64,000 nt of DNA from Maioricimonas rarisocia. Its GTDB lineage: Bacteria > Planctomycetota > Planctomycetia > Planctomycetales > Planctomycetaceae. Shown piece after piece: positions 1 through 9,707 of this stretch. Numbering within the stretch: position 1 is the first letter of the stretch; the number at the start of each line of letters is the position of its first letter. Location: positions 2,160,001-2,224,000 of the forward strand of contig NZ_CP036275.1 of NCBI RefSeq assembly GCF_007747795.1, written 5' to 3'. The notes below the pieces were generated by a model. The model searched no databases. It was not told where the DNA came from and saw nothing but the letters and a program-made list of their open reading frames with translations. The position numbers and the translations under genes are program-made.

Positions 1-573
1 ATGTTCGAGCGCCCAGGCGAGGTCCTTCTGGTCCTTTTCGGTCAGGCTGGGGAGGCTGAGTTTGACGTTGGGGAGGTTGATTCCCTGACGGCTGCGAAGG
101 GTGCCTGGTTGCTCGACCACGCAGGTGGCGGAGTCGTCGTCGGTCTCCTGCACACGCATGCTGACGGTGCCGTCGGCCAGCAGAATCCGGTCGTCCTTCG
201 ACAGGTCGTCTATCAGGCCGGGATAACTGCTGTCGAGGTGATTGGCGGGGGCGTCGGCGGCGCGCTCGCGGACGAAGACGTACGTTTCGTCCTTCTGGAC
301 TTCGAGGCAGTCGTCGGGAAGCTCCCCAAGTCGGATCTTGGGACCCGAGAGGTCGGCGAGCAGCGCGACGGGGCGATCGAGGTCGTCGGCGATTTTGCGG
401 ACGTCGGCGGCGATTCGTGCGAGGACGTCGTGCTGTCCGTGTGCGAAGTTGAGGCGGAACAGGTCGACACCCGCCTCGACCAATCGACGCAATCCCTCGA
501 ACGAATCACACGCGGGACCGACCGTCGCGACGATCTTCGTCTTGGTCAGCGCGTGTTCGACATAGTTATCCAT
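1..573 (-). CDS. pyk: Pyruvate kinase, N-terminal part (runs off the left edge)
   Basis: Pyruvate kinase transfers phosphate from phosphoenolpyruvate to ADP in the last step of glycolysis. The first 191 codons are present on the minus strand. The start ATG at 573 is preceded by GGAAGG at a good distance. Near residue 11 the protein reads [14 protein letters not shown] and then LFRLNFAHG, matching the family's N-terminal TIGPxS and RLNFSHG strand motifs. Further in, [11 protein letters not shown] and [12 protein letters not shown] match the start of the barrel and the mobile B domain. The catalytic Lys and Glu region and the C-terminal domain lie outside the window. The identity is firm. Confidence 0.95.
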   Translation of the reverse strand, partial: MDNYVEHALTKTKIVATVGPACDSFEGLRRLVEAGVDLFRLNFAHGQHDVLARIAADVRKIADDLDRPVALLADLSGPKIRLGELPDDCLEVQKDETYVFVRERAADAPANHLDSSYPGLIDDLSKDDRILLADGTVSMRVQETDDDSATCVVEQPGTLRSRQGINLPNVKLSLPSLTEKDQKDLAWALEH

Positions 574-812
574 CCCGACGTCCTTCCAGCTTGCTTTCAC
601 GACACTGCGGCGAGGCAGCCCTGTGCTTTCAACTCTTCTGCGAAAGCTACCGGACCGGTGCGGGAGCGGCAATCCGCGAGAGAGGCTTGACGGATCATTT
701 CAACGACCCCCGATGCTCAATGGCCATGTCAGATCGACATATCGAAATGGCTTGAGCGGTTGCGTGTATCGCATCGGAGTCTGCCTGCGTGATCGCGGGG
801 CGTCGCGAACGT

Positions 813-1841
813 TCAGGCTTCGGCGGTTTCCGGCTCCGGTTCCCACATCTCCTTCAGTTCGCGAAGGCGCGACTGGTCGCCGGTCTGTTCGTACAGGCCC
901 CGCAGATGGCGGTACGCCGGGCCGTAGTTGCTGCATTCCTTGAGGGCCAGTTCGAAGGCGTCGATGGCCCGGTCGGTCTGGTTCTGTTCGGCGAGTGCGA
1001 GGCCGATGTTGTAGTGGATGCCTGCGGCGTGCGGAGCCCGTTCGAGAATCTTGCGGTAGTTCTCGAGAGCGGCGGTCCAGTTCCCCTTGCGGGCATACAG
1101 GTTGCCGGCGTCGAGACCGGCAAAGGTGCCGCGAATCGGGGAACTGACGTACGCCCGCCACATCTGGTAGAAGGCGGCGGGGGAGCCGATTACGGTGGGA
1201 AGATTGGTGAACAGCATTTTCCAGACATCCTTGCGGATGCAGATCGGGCAGCTCCATTCCTGCTGCGATTTGTGAACGACGGCGACCAGCAGAAACAGGA
1301 TGTAGCCGACTTCGTACTGCCGCGGGCGGCTGTACATCTCGCAGCGTGGGCAGGTCTGGATTTCCTGTTCGCCGGTGGGCCGTTCGGTGGGATCGAGTGT
1401 GCCGATCGCCTGGCAGAACGGGCAGAAAATCTGCGGGGATTCCGGCATTCGCGAGAGGACGACGGTGGCGGTGCAGTACGGGCACTGCTCATCGCGGTAG
1501 AGGTGCCCTTCTCCCTTCTTACTGAGTTCTTCCTGCTCCTGCTTTGCCCAGGCGGCGCTGCGGGCGACGTCGATCAGCAGTTTCAGCTTGCGCGTCTCCC
1601 GTTTGGGATGGGGCTGGATGCCGAGTGGCACCTGCTGCCCCTGGTTGTTGATGGCGACGATCCACATGCGGCGGTCGCGGACTTCGACATGCGCGATGAC
1701 ATTCGCCGGGACGTCGATCTTGTCCAGCTTGAGGATGTTGCCGTCGAATGTGCCCCGCTTCTTCAGCAGTCCACTCGGCTGGCCATGGTCGTCGAGCCAT
1801 TGAAACTTGAACGAATGCGGTTCGGCCTGCGTGTCCGTCAT
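813..1841 (-). CDS. Zinc-ribbon and TPR protein, function unknown
   Basis: A 342-residue protein with three parts. Residues 1-110 form an N-terminal region of unknown fold. Residues 120-201 carry four CxxC pairs (CPYC, CPFC, CPRC, CPIC), enough for two zinc ribbons, with a hydrophobic stretch ILFLLVAVV between the third and fourth pair. Residues from about 255 to 330 form two or three TPR helix pairs (for example NYRKILERAP and AIDAFELAL). The ATG at 1841 is preferred over a TTG three bases upstream because GGGGGA precedes it. I do not recognise a specific family. A protein-interaction role is inferred from the TPRs. It is convergent to nothing and stands alone. Confidence 0.75.
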   Translation of the reverse strand: MTDTQAEPHSFKFQWLDDHGQPSGLLKKRGTFDGNILKLDKIDVPANVIAHVEVRDRRMWIVAINNQGQQVPLGIQPHPKRETRKLKLLIDVARSAAWAKQEQEELSKKGEGHLYRDEQCPYCTATVVLSRMPESPQIFCPFCQAIGTLDPTERPTGEQEIQTCPRCEMYSRPRQYEVGYILFLLVAVVHKSQQEWSCPICIRKDVWKMLFTNLPTVIGSPAAFYQMWRAYVSSPIRGTFAGLDAGNLYARKGNWTAALENYRKILERAPHAAGIHYNIGLALAEQNQTDRAIDAFELALKECSNYGPAYRHLRGLYEQTGDQSRLRELKEMWEPEPETAEA

Positions 1842-2108
1842 CAAGTCCCCCGGAGGTGTCGATTGCGAAGCGCCTCAATCGTCGACTGCGGACCCGTGCG
1901 GCCGACAGCCGATGTGCGGGACATGCGAGCGGTCCCGTCGGATGTTCAACAGCTTACGCGGCGAGAAGTCGCGCCTCCACCCCGGCAGAGAGGGCAGGCA
2001 TGGAAGCGACGGGCCGATGATTGAGAAACTGTGAAGGTCGGGCCGGCAGAGGGGAGCAGAAACCGAGGGCACGCGAGCGCCGCCGTGCGCTCGCGTGCGT
2101 GTTTTCGG

Positions 2109-2306
2109 TCAGAACATGCTGACGTGTGCTTCGTCGGTTTCGAGCGGAGTGAACGAAGGTTCCCAACCGCTGTCCCGGGATGCCTTGCCCGACGTCGCGG
2201 AGCGATTCCCGATGTACCGACGGTTGCTCGTCATACGGAACAGGACGAACCGGACCATCACCAGGATGACCACGGTGGCGGCCAGAAATGCGATGGCGGT
2301 TGTCAT
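2109..2306 (-). CDS. Small single-pass membrane protein, hypothetical
   Basis: A 65-residue protein. Residues 2-22 are one hydrophobic helix, and the rest is a short polar tail with no recognised motif. The start ATG at 2306 has an excellent ribosome binding site (AAGGAGA, about 5 bases upstream), which is the main reason to accept the gene. It is divergent from the sialidase-like gene at 2583. No function can be assigned. Confidence 0.6.
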   Translation of the reverse strand: MTTAIAFLAATVVILVMVRFVLFRMTSNRRYIGNRSATSGKASRDSGWEPSFTPLETDEAHVSMF

Positions 2307-2582
2307 GATTCTCTCCTTGATCTGGGGTCTCACCAACGTAAACGCTCGGCCCCCTCTGGCGGATCACCCATTCGGAGCGGATTCGGCGGCGGATGTTCGC
2401 GCAAGACCCTTCCGCTACAGCATGTAACGCACTCACCCGCTGCATCTTACGTGGATTTCGGGAATTCGCCCTCGGCGGCTGGATTCGAGCTGCGGTCTTC
2501 CGGGTTGGCCCTCGCTGCGGTCCGGCCGGCGATACTGATACAATCCATCCGGCTACTGCTTCTGAAGATCTGGAGACCATTG

Positions 2583-3839
2583 ATGATCGATCGTCGTCGC
2601 TTTCTTGGTACGTCTGCCGTCGCCGGAATCTCCTGGTTGAGTCTTCCTGCAATTCCCGTTTTCGGGGCCGAATCGCAGCGACCTGCTGCGAAGAGTGGAC
2701 CGGAATACGAGGTGGACCGGCATGTGGCGGCCCGGCTGTTTGACGGTGAGCGGTGCTGGTGTCATCCGCGGGCGGGGATCGTCCCCGGTGCAGGGCATAA
2801 TGGTGCACCGCGTGTCGTGATGACGATGAACACGCTGCATCTGGAAGGGAGCGACGTTTTCAAGGGGATGTACAGCCTCTACACGGACGATCTCGGGAAG
2901 ACTTGGACGGAGCCAACCGCGCGGGAGTCGCTGGCACCGCGCACTGAGGTGATCGACGGGGTGGAGCGTCCGGTGGCGGTCAGTGATTTCTGGCCGGGCT
3001 GGCACAAACAGACGAAGACGCTGCTCGGGACCGGTCACACTGTGGTCTATACGCCGGACTGGAAGGTGCGGAATCCGCGTCCCCGGCACACGTCGTATTC
3101 GATCTACGATCCTGCCTCGGACAAGTGGTCGGACTGGCAGAAGATGGAAATGCCGGCCAGTGACGAGTTCGCCGACTCCGGCGCGGGCTGTGTGCAGCGG
3201 TACGATCTGCCGGACGGCGACATCCTGCTGCCGATCTACTATCGGCCGCCGGGGAAGAACTCGCGGGTGACGGTGGCGCGATGTGCGTTTGACGGCAAAG
3301 TGCTGAGCTACGTCGAGCATGGCAATACCTTGAGCGTCGACGACAACACGCGTGGACTGCACGAGCCGTCGATCGCCCGGCTGGGGGATACGTTCTACCT
3401 GACGATCCGCAACGACAAGACGGCCTTCGTCACGCGAAGCGAAGATGGCCTGCAGTACGAGCCGATGCGAAAGTGGACGTTCGAGGACGGCAGCGAACTG
3501 GGGAGCTACAACACTCAGGCGCACTGGGTGACGCACGACGATGTGCTGTACCTCGTCTACACGCGGCGGGGTGCGAACAACGACCATGTGTTCCGGCATC
3601 GGGCGCCGCTGTTCATGGGGCAGGTCGATCCGGAGCGGATGTGCGTCATTCGCGATACCGAGCAGATACTGGTGCCGGAACGGGGGGCCCGGCTGGGGAA
3701 CTTCGGCGTGACCGACATCAGCCCGGACGAGACCTGGGTGACGGTCGCCGAATGGATGCAGCCCCGCGGCGTCGAGAAGCACGGCAGCGACGGGAGTGTG
3801 TTTGTGGCGGAGATTGAGTGGGTAGTGGGTAGGAGTTAG
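2583..3839 (+). CDS. Tat-exported sialidase/BNR-repeat-like protein
   Basis: A 418-residue protein beginning [15 protein letters not shown], a twin-arginine signal peptide ending near FGAES. The body resembles a six-bladed exo-sialidase propeller: YTDDLGKTW is a typical Asp-box-like blade motif, and further repeats ([19 protein letters not shown]) follow. Substrate is unknown; planctomycete proteins of this type are usually annotated as sialidase or BNR-repeat protein. The last residues (EWVVGRS) and the stop codon are supplied by a G/A-rich repeat tract that continues downstream, so the C-terminus may have been altered by that repeat. A long in-frame upstream extension is rejected because the Tat signal starts at 2583. 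Confidence 0.8.
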   Translation: MIDRRRFLGTSAVAGISWLSLPAIPVFGAESQRPAAKSGPEYEVDRHVAARLFDGERCWCHPRAGIVPGAGHNGAPRVVMTMNTLHLEGSDVFKGMYSLYTDDLGKTWTEPTARESLAPRTEVIDGVERPVAVSDFWPGWHKQTKTLLGTGHTVVYTPDWKVRNPRPRHTSYSIYDPASDKWSDWQKMEMPASDEFADSGAGCVQRYDLPDGDILLPIYYRPPGKNSRVTVARCAFDGKVLSYVEHGNTLSVDDNTRGLHEPSIARLGDTFYLTIRNDKTAFVTRSEDGLQYEPMRKWTFEDGSELGSYNTQAHWVTHDDVLYLVYTRRGANNDHVFRHRAPLFMGQVDPERMCVIRDTEQILVPERGARLGNFGVTDISPDETWVTVAEWMQPRGVEKHGSDGSVFVAEIEWVVGRS

Positions 3840-3900
3840 GAAACAGGAAACAGGAGGTAGGAAACAGGAGGTAGGAAACAGGAGGTAGGAAACAGGAAAG
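3820..3900 (+). repeat. Purine-rich tandem tract overlapping the stop of the sialidase-like gene
   Basis: The stretch starts inside the last codons of the gene (GTGGGTAGTGGGTAGGAG), supplies its TAG stop, and continues as about four imperfect copies of a 15-bp unit AGGAGGTAGGAAACA. Related tracts lie at 49343-49392, 56680-56715 and 62161-62215, each giving the stop codon of another gene. No spacer-like unique sequences are present, so it is not a CRISPR array. Confidence 0.85.
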
Positions 3901-4018
3901 CCCGCTGGTCGAGAGCCGCGGGCCAACGGGGGAGGATTCGCGAGTTGGAAACGGATCAGCTACTCTGAGGGAACAGGCCGTTCGCACCCCGTTTTCGTCA
4001 GATTGATCAGACATCCAC

Positions 4019-4909
4019 ATGAAGTGGGTCGGAATTCAACGCAATCCCCGCTCCGGAGCCGGCGGACAGCATCCCCGGTTGATGGAACTGATCGCCGGGT
4101 TGCGGGAGTACGGATTGCGGCCACGTTTGTTCTCCCGGCCGGCCGAGCTGGATGCCGCGGTTGCCGATTCGGACCGGCGTGCGACCCTGCACGGCCTCAT
4201 TGCGGCGGGTGGCGACGGCACGCTGCTGCATCTGATCAACCGTCACGGGGACATTCCGATCGGCCTGCTGCCGCTGGGAACCGAGAACCTGGTCGCGCAC
4301 TACCTGAAGATACCGCGCTGTGGCCGAACGGTCGCGAAGATTGTCGCCGAGGGACACCAGCAGCGATTTGACGTCGGGCGGCTGGGGATGCAGCGGTTTC
4401 TCGTGATGGCGAGTGCCGGCATTGATGCCGACATCATCCGCAGGGCACACGAGCAGCGGACCGGTCACATCACGCGGGCGGCGTATGTCGCGCCGATCCT
4501 CGCATCGCTGGGGTACTACCATCATCCGGAGCTGCGGGTCTATGTCGATGATGACCCGACACCCGTGACGGGCCGCATCGTCGTCGCCGCGAATCTGCCG
4601 ATGTACGCGCTGGGCCTCCGTGTCGTGCCGACGGCCCGTCCGGACGACGGACTGCTGGACGTGCGGGTCTTTCAGCGGGGGACGGCACTGCAGGTGATGC
4701 GCTACTTCGCGCTGCTGCAGACGGCGGCCCATGAATACGTGGCCGACGTGGTGCACCTGCAGGCGCGGAAGATCCGGATCGAATCGGACGAGCCGGTTCC
4801 GATGCAGATCGACGGCGACCCGGCCGGGCGGACGCCGGCTGAAGTGACGGTCGACGCGGCGGCGGCGCAGCTGTTTGTGCCGGAGTCGTTCCGGCTGATT
4901 GCCGGCTGA
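4019..4909 (+). CDS. Diacylglycerol kinase-like lipid kinase
   Basis: A 296-residue member of the DAGK catalytic-domain family (ATP-dependent lipid kinases such as YegS and DgkB). The nucleotide-binding signature GGDGT lies at residues 64-68, followed by LLPLGTENLVAHYL, the usual GTxND-like segment with Glu in place of the first acidic turn. A C-terminal beta-sandwich carries the second lobe, ending PMQIDGDPAG, the typical product-lobe strand. Lipid substrate cannot be told from sequence. It may phosphorylate diacylglycerol or another membrane lipid head group. It stands alone, convergent with the lipoprotein gene at 4926. Confidence 0.85.
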   Translation: MKWVGIQRNPRSGAGGQHPRLMELIAGLREYGLRPRLFSRPAELDAAVADSDRRATLHGLIAAGGDGTLLHLINRHGDIPIGLLPLGTENLVAHYLKIPRCGRTVAKIVAEGHQQRFDVGRLGMQRFLVMASAGIDADIIRRAHEQRTGHITRAAYVAPILASLGYYHHPELRVYVDDDPTPVTGRIVVAANLPMYALGLRVVPTARPDDGLLDVRVFQRGTALQVMRYFALLQTAAHEYVADVVHLQARKIRIESDEPVPMQIDGDPAGRTPAEVTVDAAAAQLFVPESFRLIAG

Positions 4910-4925
4910 TCGATCGTTCGCTGCT

Positions 4926-5315
4926 TCAGGGGATGACCAGACCGACCTGGTTTTCGCCGGCTTCGACATTCACTTCCAGGTCGGACGTTGCTTCGTTCCA
5001 GTATTTGTCGGGGATCGTCGTGTCGATCGTGACGGGAACGGCCGACGTGGCATTGGGATCGGCCCGCGGTGCGAAGAAGGCGACGTAGGTGCCGGTCGGG
5101 ATCCCTTCGGTCACGTGAAACGTGCCGTCCGGCTGGATCGGTGCCGTAGCCCCCTGCCCTGTCGACGTGCTGAGCAGCACGACGTCGTTCTTGCCGGTGT
5201 AGGTTTTGCCGTCGACTTCGATCGTGCCTCGGACGGTTCCTTTCGGTATGGGTGGTTCGCCACAGCCTGCGACCAGCAGGAGGGTGGCAAGGGCTGCCAT
5301 GGTGACGCGGTGCAT
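4926..5315 (-). CDS. Secreted lipoprotein with carboxypeptidase-regulatory-like fold
   Basis: A 129-residue protein. The signal peptide ends in the lipobox LLVAGC, so the mature protein should be acylated at Cys19. The rest resembles the small beta-sandwich lipoproteins that planctomycetes often encode beside DUF1559 genes: KGTVRGTIEVDGK near the start and an extended TGTYVAFFAP strand later. A DUF1559 gene lies upstream on the same strand (6136-7101), separated by a repeat island of 820 bp. GGAG lies 10 bases before the ATG. Function is unknown. Confidence 0.75.
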   Translation of the reverse strand: MHRVTMAALATLLLVAGCGEPPIPKGTVRGTIEVDGKTYTGKNDVVLLSTSTGQGATAPIQPDGTFHVTEGIPTGTYVAFFAPRADPNATSAVPVTIDTTIPDKYWNEATSDLEVNVEAGENQVGLVIP

Positions 5316-6135
5316 TGAAGTGTGACTCCGCAGGTGTTGTTGGGGGGGCGTGGGGCTTGTTCGCGACGCTTGGTGGATTGCTTCCGCTCCCTCACGGTCG
5401 CGGCTCGTGGTGTTTCGAACTCCAACTGCGAGCCTGGTGCCGGGACCAGGTCCAGACTGCTTTCGGTGAACCGAATGCCGCTTGATGTTACCCCCGAGCT
5501 CACGCTCGGGGCTCGCCTGGTGTCAACGGTGCGTTGAGCGTGGGCCACTCCATCCGCCAGCCAGGTGCTGGAACCCGTCCCAGCCTCCTTTCCCGAAGCT
5601 CGTCAGTGCTGAAAACGGTTGCACGTCGGCGTTCGTCAGGCGGTGCCTGGGCTACGGCTTCAGCCACGGCTGCACGGATCACAGAGCCGTGGCACCCTCC
5701 GTTGGATGCTGGTACAGATGCTTCGTGTGCCTTCGGCACCCAGACACTTCGTGTGTCCGGGCCAACCGTAGTGCAAGGTGGGGCCGACATCTCTGTCTGC
5801 CCGTACGGCATGCCCACGCGGCTTCGCCGTGAGGGCATGGCACCCGTTTTCACCCCCGAGCTGACGCTCGGGGCTCGCCTGGTCGCGAGTCGTGGGCTGC
5901 AATAACGCATGCGAGTCGGCGATCGTCAGGCGGTGCCTGACCTACGGGCTGACGTTCGGGGTTCGCCTGTTGCGAATGTCGCGACCCGAGACGCCTGCAC
6001 GTCGGTGTTCGTCAGGCGATGCCTGGGCTACGGGGTTCGTCTGGGCATCAATGGTGCGATGAGTTCCGGCCATGCGTCTGCGTGGCTTCGCTCGCGATGC
6101 TCACTCCAGCCACGGCCCCCCATTGCTGCGAGCCG
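5316..6135. repeat. Intergenic hairpin-repeat island 1
   Basis: No gene is supported in these 820 bp. They hold a mosaic of palindromic repeats also found elsewhere in the window. CCCCGAGCT-N-ACGCTCGGGG occurs at 5492-5520 and 5854-5881. CGTCAGGCGATGCCTG-like copies lie at 5631, 5923 and 6007. A copy of ACAGAGCCGTGG is at 5681-5695, CCCAGACACTTCGTGTGTC at 5739-5766, and the GCATGCCCAC...GTGAGGGCATGGC hairpin at 5808-5843. Short open frames here cross the repeats and are not coding. Confidence 0.8.
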
Positions 6136-7101
6136 TCAGAAGGCGCTGATCGGTTCGCCGTCGTAACGGATGCAGAGCCGCTTGAGTGTCATGAAGTCGA
6201 GGTTCTCCGAGAGGAAGCGTACGCTGCCGTCGGTCAGCAGGATCTGCAGGCCCCCTTCATGCTCGGAGTTGATGATGGTGTTGTTGCGGTACTTGGTCTC
6301 GTTGGCTCCAGTCTGAACGATGTCGGAGTTCGGGGCGAAGCGGACGCACGTCGAGCCGGCCTGCCAGAGGTCGGTGCAGGAGGAGCCGGTCACCCGCGAG
6401 AAGTTTCGGGCGCCGTGCCATCCGCCGTAGTAGTTGGCCGTCAGATTGCGTCCGTTCGTCAGTCCGGATTGCTCAGCCACGATGATGGTGTTGCTGGAGC
6501 CGTCGAGAGCGTCCCGCATGCGAAGGGTTTCGTTGGGGGCCAGCATGCCGTTGCCGCACGACCAGCCGTGGTTGCAGTCGCGGTAGCCTTTGTCCGGGCC
6601 GGGGACGGGAGGTGCCGCTCCCTGGATGCCGACGTACTGGTGGTTCAGCCCTCGCTCAGGATTCGACCAGGTGTTTTCTGTGTTGTCGAAGACTTCGTTG
6701 GTGCTGGAGGGGCACAGAAAGACGTCGACGCGCAGACCTTTGAGGACTTCGTTGCCGGCATAGCTGTTGGCGGCGAAGTTGCCGGCTTCGAAGTCGAGCT
6801 GGTTGTAGACCGGGGACTGGTCGACCATGGGCAGGATCATGGTCCGCCAGTTGGTGCAGTTTTTCATGTTCCAGTCGGTCATGCCCCAGCTACCCAGGGG
6901 GAAGACCGAATGCGTGTCGTGGTAGTTGTGGATCGCCAGCCCGATTTGTTTGAGGTTGTTTTTACACTGGCTGCGGCGGGCCGCTTCCCGGGCCTGCTGG
7001 ACGGCCGGAAGCAGCAGCGCCATGAGGATCGCAATAATGGCGATCACAACGAGCAGTTCGATGAGTGTAAAACCGCGGTGTGGCATTCGTCGCTGATGCA
7101 T
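6136..7101 (-). CDS. DUF1559 protein with type IV prepilin-like N-terminus
   Basis: A 321-residue member of the DUF1559 family, which is greatly expanded in planctomycetes. Residues 9-35 form the prepilin cleavage/methylation motif: GFTLIELL followed by a hydrophobic helix, then [14 protein letters not shown]. The remainder shows the family's [15 protein letters not shown] block, a FLCPSS strand and the C-terminal HEGG...LTDGSVRFLSE block. Known DUF1559 proteins are predicted to be processed by a prepilin peptidase and to be surface associated, but their role is not established. The start ATG at 7101 has a weak ribosome binding site; an ATG at 7086 is the alternative. Confidence 0.93.
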   Translation of the reverse strand: MHQRRMPHRGFTLIELLVVIAIIAILMALLLPAVQQAREAARRSQCKNNLKQIGLAIHNYHDTHSVFPLGSWGMTDWNMKNCTNWRTMILPMVDQSPVYNQLDFEAGNFAANSYAGNEVLKGLRVDVFLCPSSTNEVFDNTENTWSNPERGLNHQYVGIQGAAPPVPGPDKGYRDCNHGWSCGNGMLAPNETLRMRDALDGSSNTIIVAEQSGLTNGRNLTANYYGGWHGARNFSRVTGSSCTDLWQAGSTCVRFAPNSDIVQTGANETKYRNNTIINSEHEGGLQILLTDGSVRFLSENLDFMTLKRLCIRYDGEPISAF

Positions 7102-7550
7102 GGGAAACCATCACAAAGACGGGCATTGCGGGGCACGTCCGGGGTCCTTCGCCAGAACGTCCGCATCGCAGAATGAACGCCATCGGAGCCATGGCGGGCA
7201 CTTCCATCGTCCGCTCCGGATGGCAGATTCTTCGCAAAGCGAAAAAAGTGCCAAAGGGCCGCGGTACAGGGGGCGCGATCACGCTCGCTCGTTGCCGGCG
7301 TTGCCGCAAAGTGCTGGTTAATTAACGGATTGCGCGGTCTCTGCCACGTCGTGAATCGCGAGTCGGCGTCGGTCGCGTCCGGGGGGCGGGAAAGTGGAGT
7401 TGCCGAGACGGCGGGCAATCGATGACCGATTCCGGTGCGTCCGGGACCGTCGACTCGTCCCCGCGCAGGGGACTGCTTATCATGGCGAACGTTGATGGGA
7501 GTCCGGCTGATTCCCGCTGTCTCTTCCGCCCTGTGTCGAGCGAGGACCGA
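7102..7550. other. Intergenic region between divergent genes
   Basis: These 449 bp separate the DUF1559 gene from the HpaI-type aldolase gene. They should contain both promoters, but I cannot single out convincing -35/-10 pairs. An open frame runs into the aldolase gene from 7422, but its first 43 codons have no family similarity and no ribosome binding site. I see no RNA gene or repeat. Confidence 0.5.
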
Positions 7551-8330
7551 ATGCCAGAGTCACTCAAGACGCGCATCACGCGCGGCGATCGTGTGGTCGT
7601 CTTTGCCGTCAGTCGCGTGTTTCACCCGAACATGATCCAGATGTTTGGCATCCACGGCGGTTTCGACGGGTTCTGGATCGACCACGAGCATGCCGGCCTG
7701 ACGGTCGAGCAGATGGAGCTGGCGGCGATGGCGGGGCGGACCAGCGGGCTGGACAGCTTTGTGCGCGTGGCGCCGACGGATTATGCCCTGGTGACCCGGT
7801 GTCTGGAGTCGGGAGCGTCCGGCGTGATGGCGGCGCAGATCAACACCGCCGAGCAGGCCGAGGAGTTCGTCCAGTGGAGCAAATTCGCTCCGCGGGGTCG
7901 GCGTGGGCTGAATGCCGGCGGATTTGACGGCCGTTTCGGGAACGTGTCGGTCGCAGAGTTCTGCGAACGGGCCAATCGGGAGACATTCGTCGCCATTCAG
8001 ATCGAGACAGCCGATGCGGTCGAGAACTGCGAAGCGATCGCCGCGATCGATGGCGTCGACCTGCTGTTCGTCGGTCCGTCGGATCTCAGCCAGGCGCTGG
8101 GGGTGACGGGCGACTTCATGCATGCAAGGTGCGTGGAAGCAATCGACCGGGTCGCGGCCGCGTGCCGCGATGCCGGCATTCATTGGGGAGCAGTGACCAC
8201 CACGGCCGACCACGCCCGCATGCTGTCGGAGAAAGGCTGCACGATGCTGTCGCCGACGAATGATGTGCGGATGGTGAACGCGGGCATCAAGGCCGTCAAA
8301 GGTCAGTTCGACTTTCTGTTCGAGGGCTGA
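7551..8330 (+). CDS. HpcH/HpaI-family class II aldolase
   Basis: A 259-residue TIM-barrel aldolase of the HpcH/HpaI family, which splits 2-keto acids such as 2-dehydro-3-deoxyglucarate or 4-hydroxy-2-oxo acids to pyruvate plus an aldehyde, using a divalent metal. [14 protein letters not shown] near residue 38 matches the conserved strand-2 region. The metal-binding glutamate lies in [12 protein letters not shown], and the second ligand in [14 protein letters not shown]. The ATG at 7551 follows GAGGA closely. The next gene downstream on the same strand encodes an FAH-family hydrolase, a frequent partner in catabolism of aromatic or sugar acids, so a shared pathway is plausible. Exact substrate unknown. 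Confidence 0.88.
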   Translation: MPESLKTRITRGDRVVVFAVSRVFHPNMIQMFGIHGGFDGFWIDHEHAGLTVEQMELAAMAGRTSGLDSFVRVAPTDYALVTRCLESGASGVMAAQINTAEQAEEFVQWSKFAPRGRRGLNAGGFDGRFGNVSVAEFCERANRETFVAIQIETADAVENCEAIAAIDGVDLLFVGPSDLSQALGVTGDFMHARCVEAIDRVAAACRDAGIHWGAVTTTADHARMLSEKGCTMLSPTNDVRMVNAGIKAVKGQFDFLFEG

Positions 8331-8474
8331 GATCTGCTGTTGCCGACGCCGGGTGTCATGGCTTCGCCGCCGGACGGAGTGGCCGTGCTGTTCCCTGATG
8401 CGTTTCAGTCCACGCCCTTCCCCTCGCTCCGCTCCAGTGCGTGCCACCGACTGTTGTTTTCGTAGGAGTCACTT

Positions 8475-9344
8475 ATGAAGCTTGCCACACTTGCGACTAC
8501 GGACGGCCCCCGCGTGGTCGCTGTCGATACCTCCGCCGCGGAGGCCCGCTACGTTGATCTCGCTGCCGTCGATGCGTCGTTGCCGACGTCCCTTCGCGGA
8601 TTGCTCGCCACTGATGGGGGCGTTGATCGGGCGGCTGCCGCTGCGGAGAAAGGTCTCGCAGAGGGAACTTTCGTCGAGGGAGACCCGCAGGCACCGATTC
8701 CCGATCCGGGGAAGGTGATCTGCATCGGGCTGAACTACCGGGACCATGCCGAGGAGAGTGGCATGGCGATTCCGGATGAGCCGGTCTGCTTCAGCAAGTT
8801 CGGCAACACGATCGTCGGGCCAGGCGATGCCATTCGACTACCGGCCGTCTCGCAGCAGGTGGATTACGAAGCGGAGCTGGTAATCGTCATCGGCAAGAGG
8901 GCGTACGGCGTCTCGCAGGAGAACGCTTTCGAGTACGTTGCCGGCTATATGAACGGGCATGATGTTTCGGCCCGCGACTGGCAGATCGGCAAACCGGGCA
9001 AGCAGTGGTTGCTCGGGAAGACGCCGGACACGTTCGCTCCCATTGGTCCCTGGCTGGTGACGCGGGACGAGGTCGCCGATCCGCATGCGCTGGACATCTC
9101 GCTGCGGCTCAACGGCGAAACGATGCAGTCGGGAAACACGCGGGAGTTTATCTTCGGCGTGGATGAATTGATCGCCTACCTGACTCAGATCATGACGCTC
9201 GAGCCAGGGGACATTATCTTCACGGGGACGCCTCCGGGAGTGGGCATGGCTCGGGACCCGCAGGTGTTTCTGAAGCCGGGCGATGACGTGGAAGTGGAGA
9301 TTGCCGGGCTGGGGGTGCTGGCCAATCCTGTGGTTGCGGGATGA
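8475..9344 (+). CDS. Fumarylacetoacetate hydrolase family protein
   Basis: A 289-residue member of the FAH superfamily, metal-dependent enzymes that hydrolyse or decarboxylate acylpyruvates. [16 protein letters not shown] at about residue 79 is the family signature. The metal ligands are in [10 protein letters not shown] (Glu, Glu) and NGHDVSARD (Asp). [11 protein letters not shown] near the C-terminus is the conserved substrate-loop region. Length is normal for the one-domain type with an N-terminal extension. Ribosome binding site AGGAG lies about 8 bases before the ATG. It follows the aldolase by 144 bp on the same strand and may be co-transcribed. Likely a 2-keto-acid pathway enzyme; precise substrate not determined. 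Confidence 0.9.
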   Translation: MKLATLATTDGPRVVAVDTSAAEARYVDLAAVDASLPTSLRGLLATDGGVDRAAAAAEKGLAEGTFVEGDPQAPIPDPGKVICIGLNYRDHAEESGMAIPDEPVCFSKFGNTIVGPGDAIRLPAVSQQVDYEAELVIVIGKRAYGVSQENAFEYVAGYMNGHDVSARDWQIGKPGKQWLLGKTPDTFAPIGPWLVTRDEVADPHALDISLRLNGETMQSGNTREFIFGVDELIAYLTQIMTLEPGDIIFTGTPPGVGMARDPQVFLKPGDDVEVEIAGLGVLANPVVAG

Positions 9345-9643
9345 TGGCCTCGTGATGGGGGCGGTTGTCGAGCATGCAGGTTCCGCTCCCTCGTATGACC
9401 TATTGTGGCAGGTGTGCACATCGGTGTTCGTCAGGCGATGCCTGACCTACGGGGCTTCGGCGGACCCGGGCATGCAGGTTCCGCTCCCTCACGGTCGCGG
9501 CTCGTATGACCTGATATGACGGGTGGCAACGACGCTTGCACATCGGTGTTCGTCGGGCGATGCCTGGGCTACGGGGCTGGGGGCGTCGCTGCACGACGAT
9601 CGCCAGCCACCCCCACGGCGGGAGTGTCGGGTGAGTCAATGAA
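9345..9643. repeat. Intergenic hairpin-repeat stretch
   Basis: Holds two copies of the CGTCAGGCGATGCCTG hairpin family (9426-9452 and 9547-9573, the second with one change), each followed by CTACGGGG. Between them is the phrase TCCCTCACGGTCGCGGCTCG, also seen in the islands at 5390 and 21090. No gene is supported. Confidence 0.75.
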
Positions 9644-9677
9644 GAAAAGCCCGGCGCGGAGCGTCGGGCTTTTTGGT
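9644..9677 (-). terminator. Intrinsic terminator of the thioredoxin-like gene
   Basis: An inverted repeat AAAAGCCCG...CGGGCTTTTT with a GC-rich stem and a T run on both strands. It lies about 30 bp past the stop codon of the minus-strand gene at 9708 and could work in both directions, also ending transcripts from the FAH gene. Confidence 0.85.
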
Positions 9678-9707
9678 TTCGCGGCAGTGGATCGGGGCAC
9701 AACGGCT

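Noticed and set aside
3838-3900. Possible CRISPR-like array
   Set aside because: The repeats are contiguous 15-bp units without unique spacers, and no cas genes are nearby.
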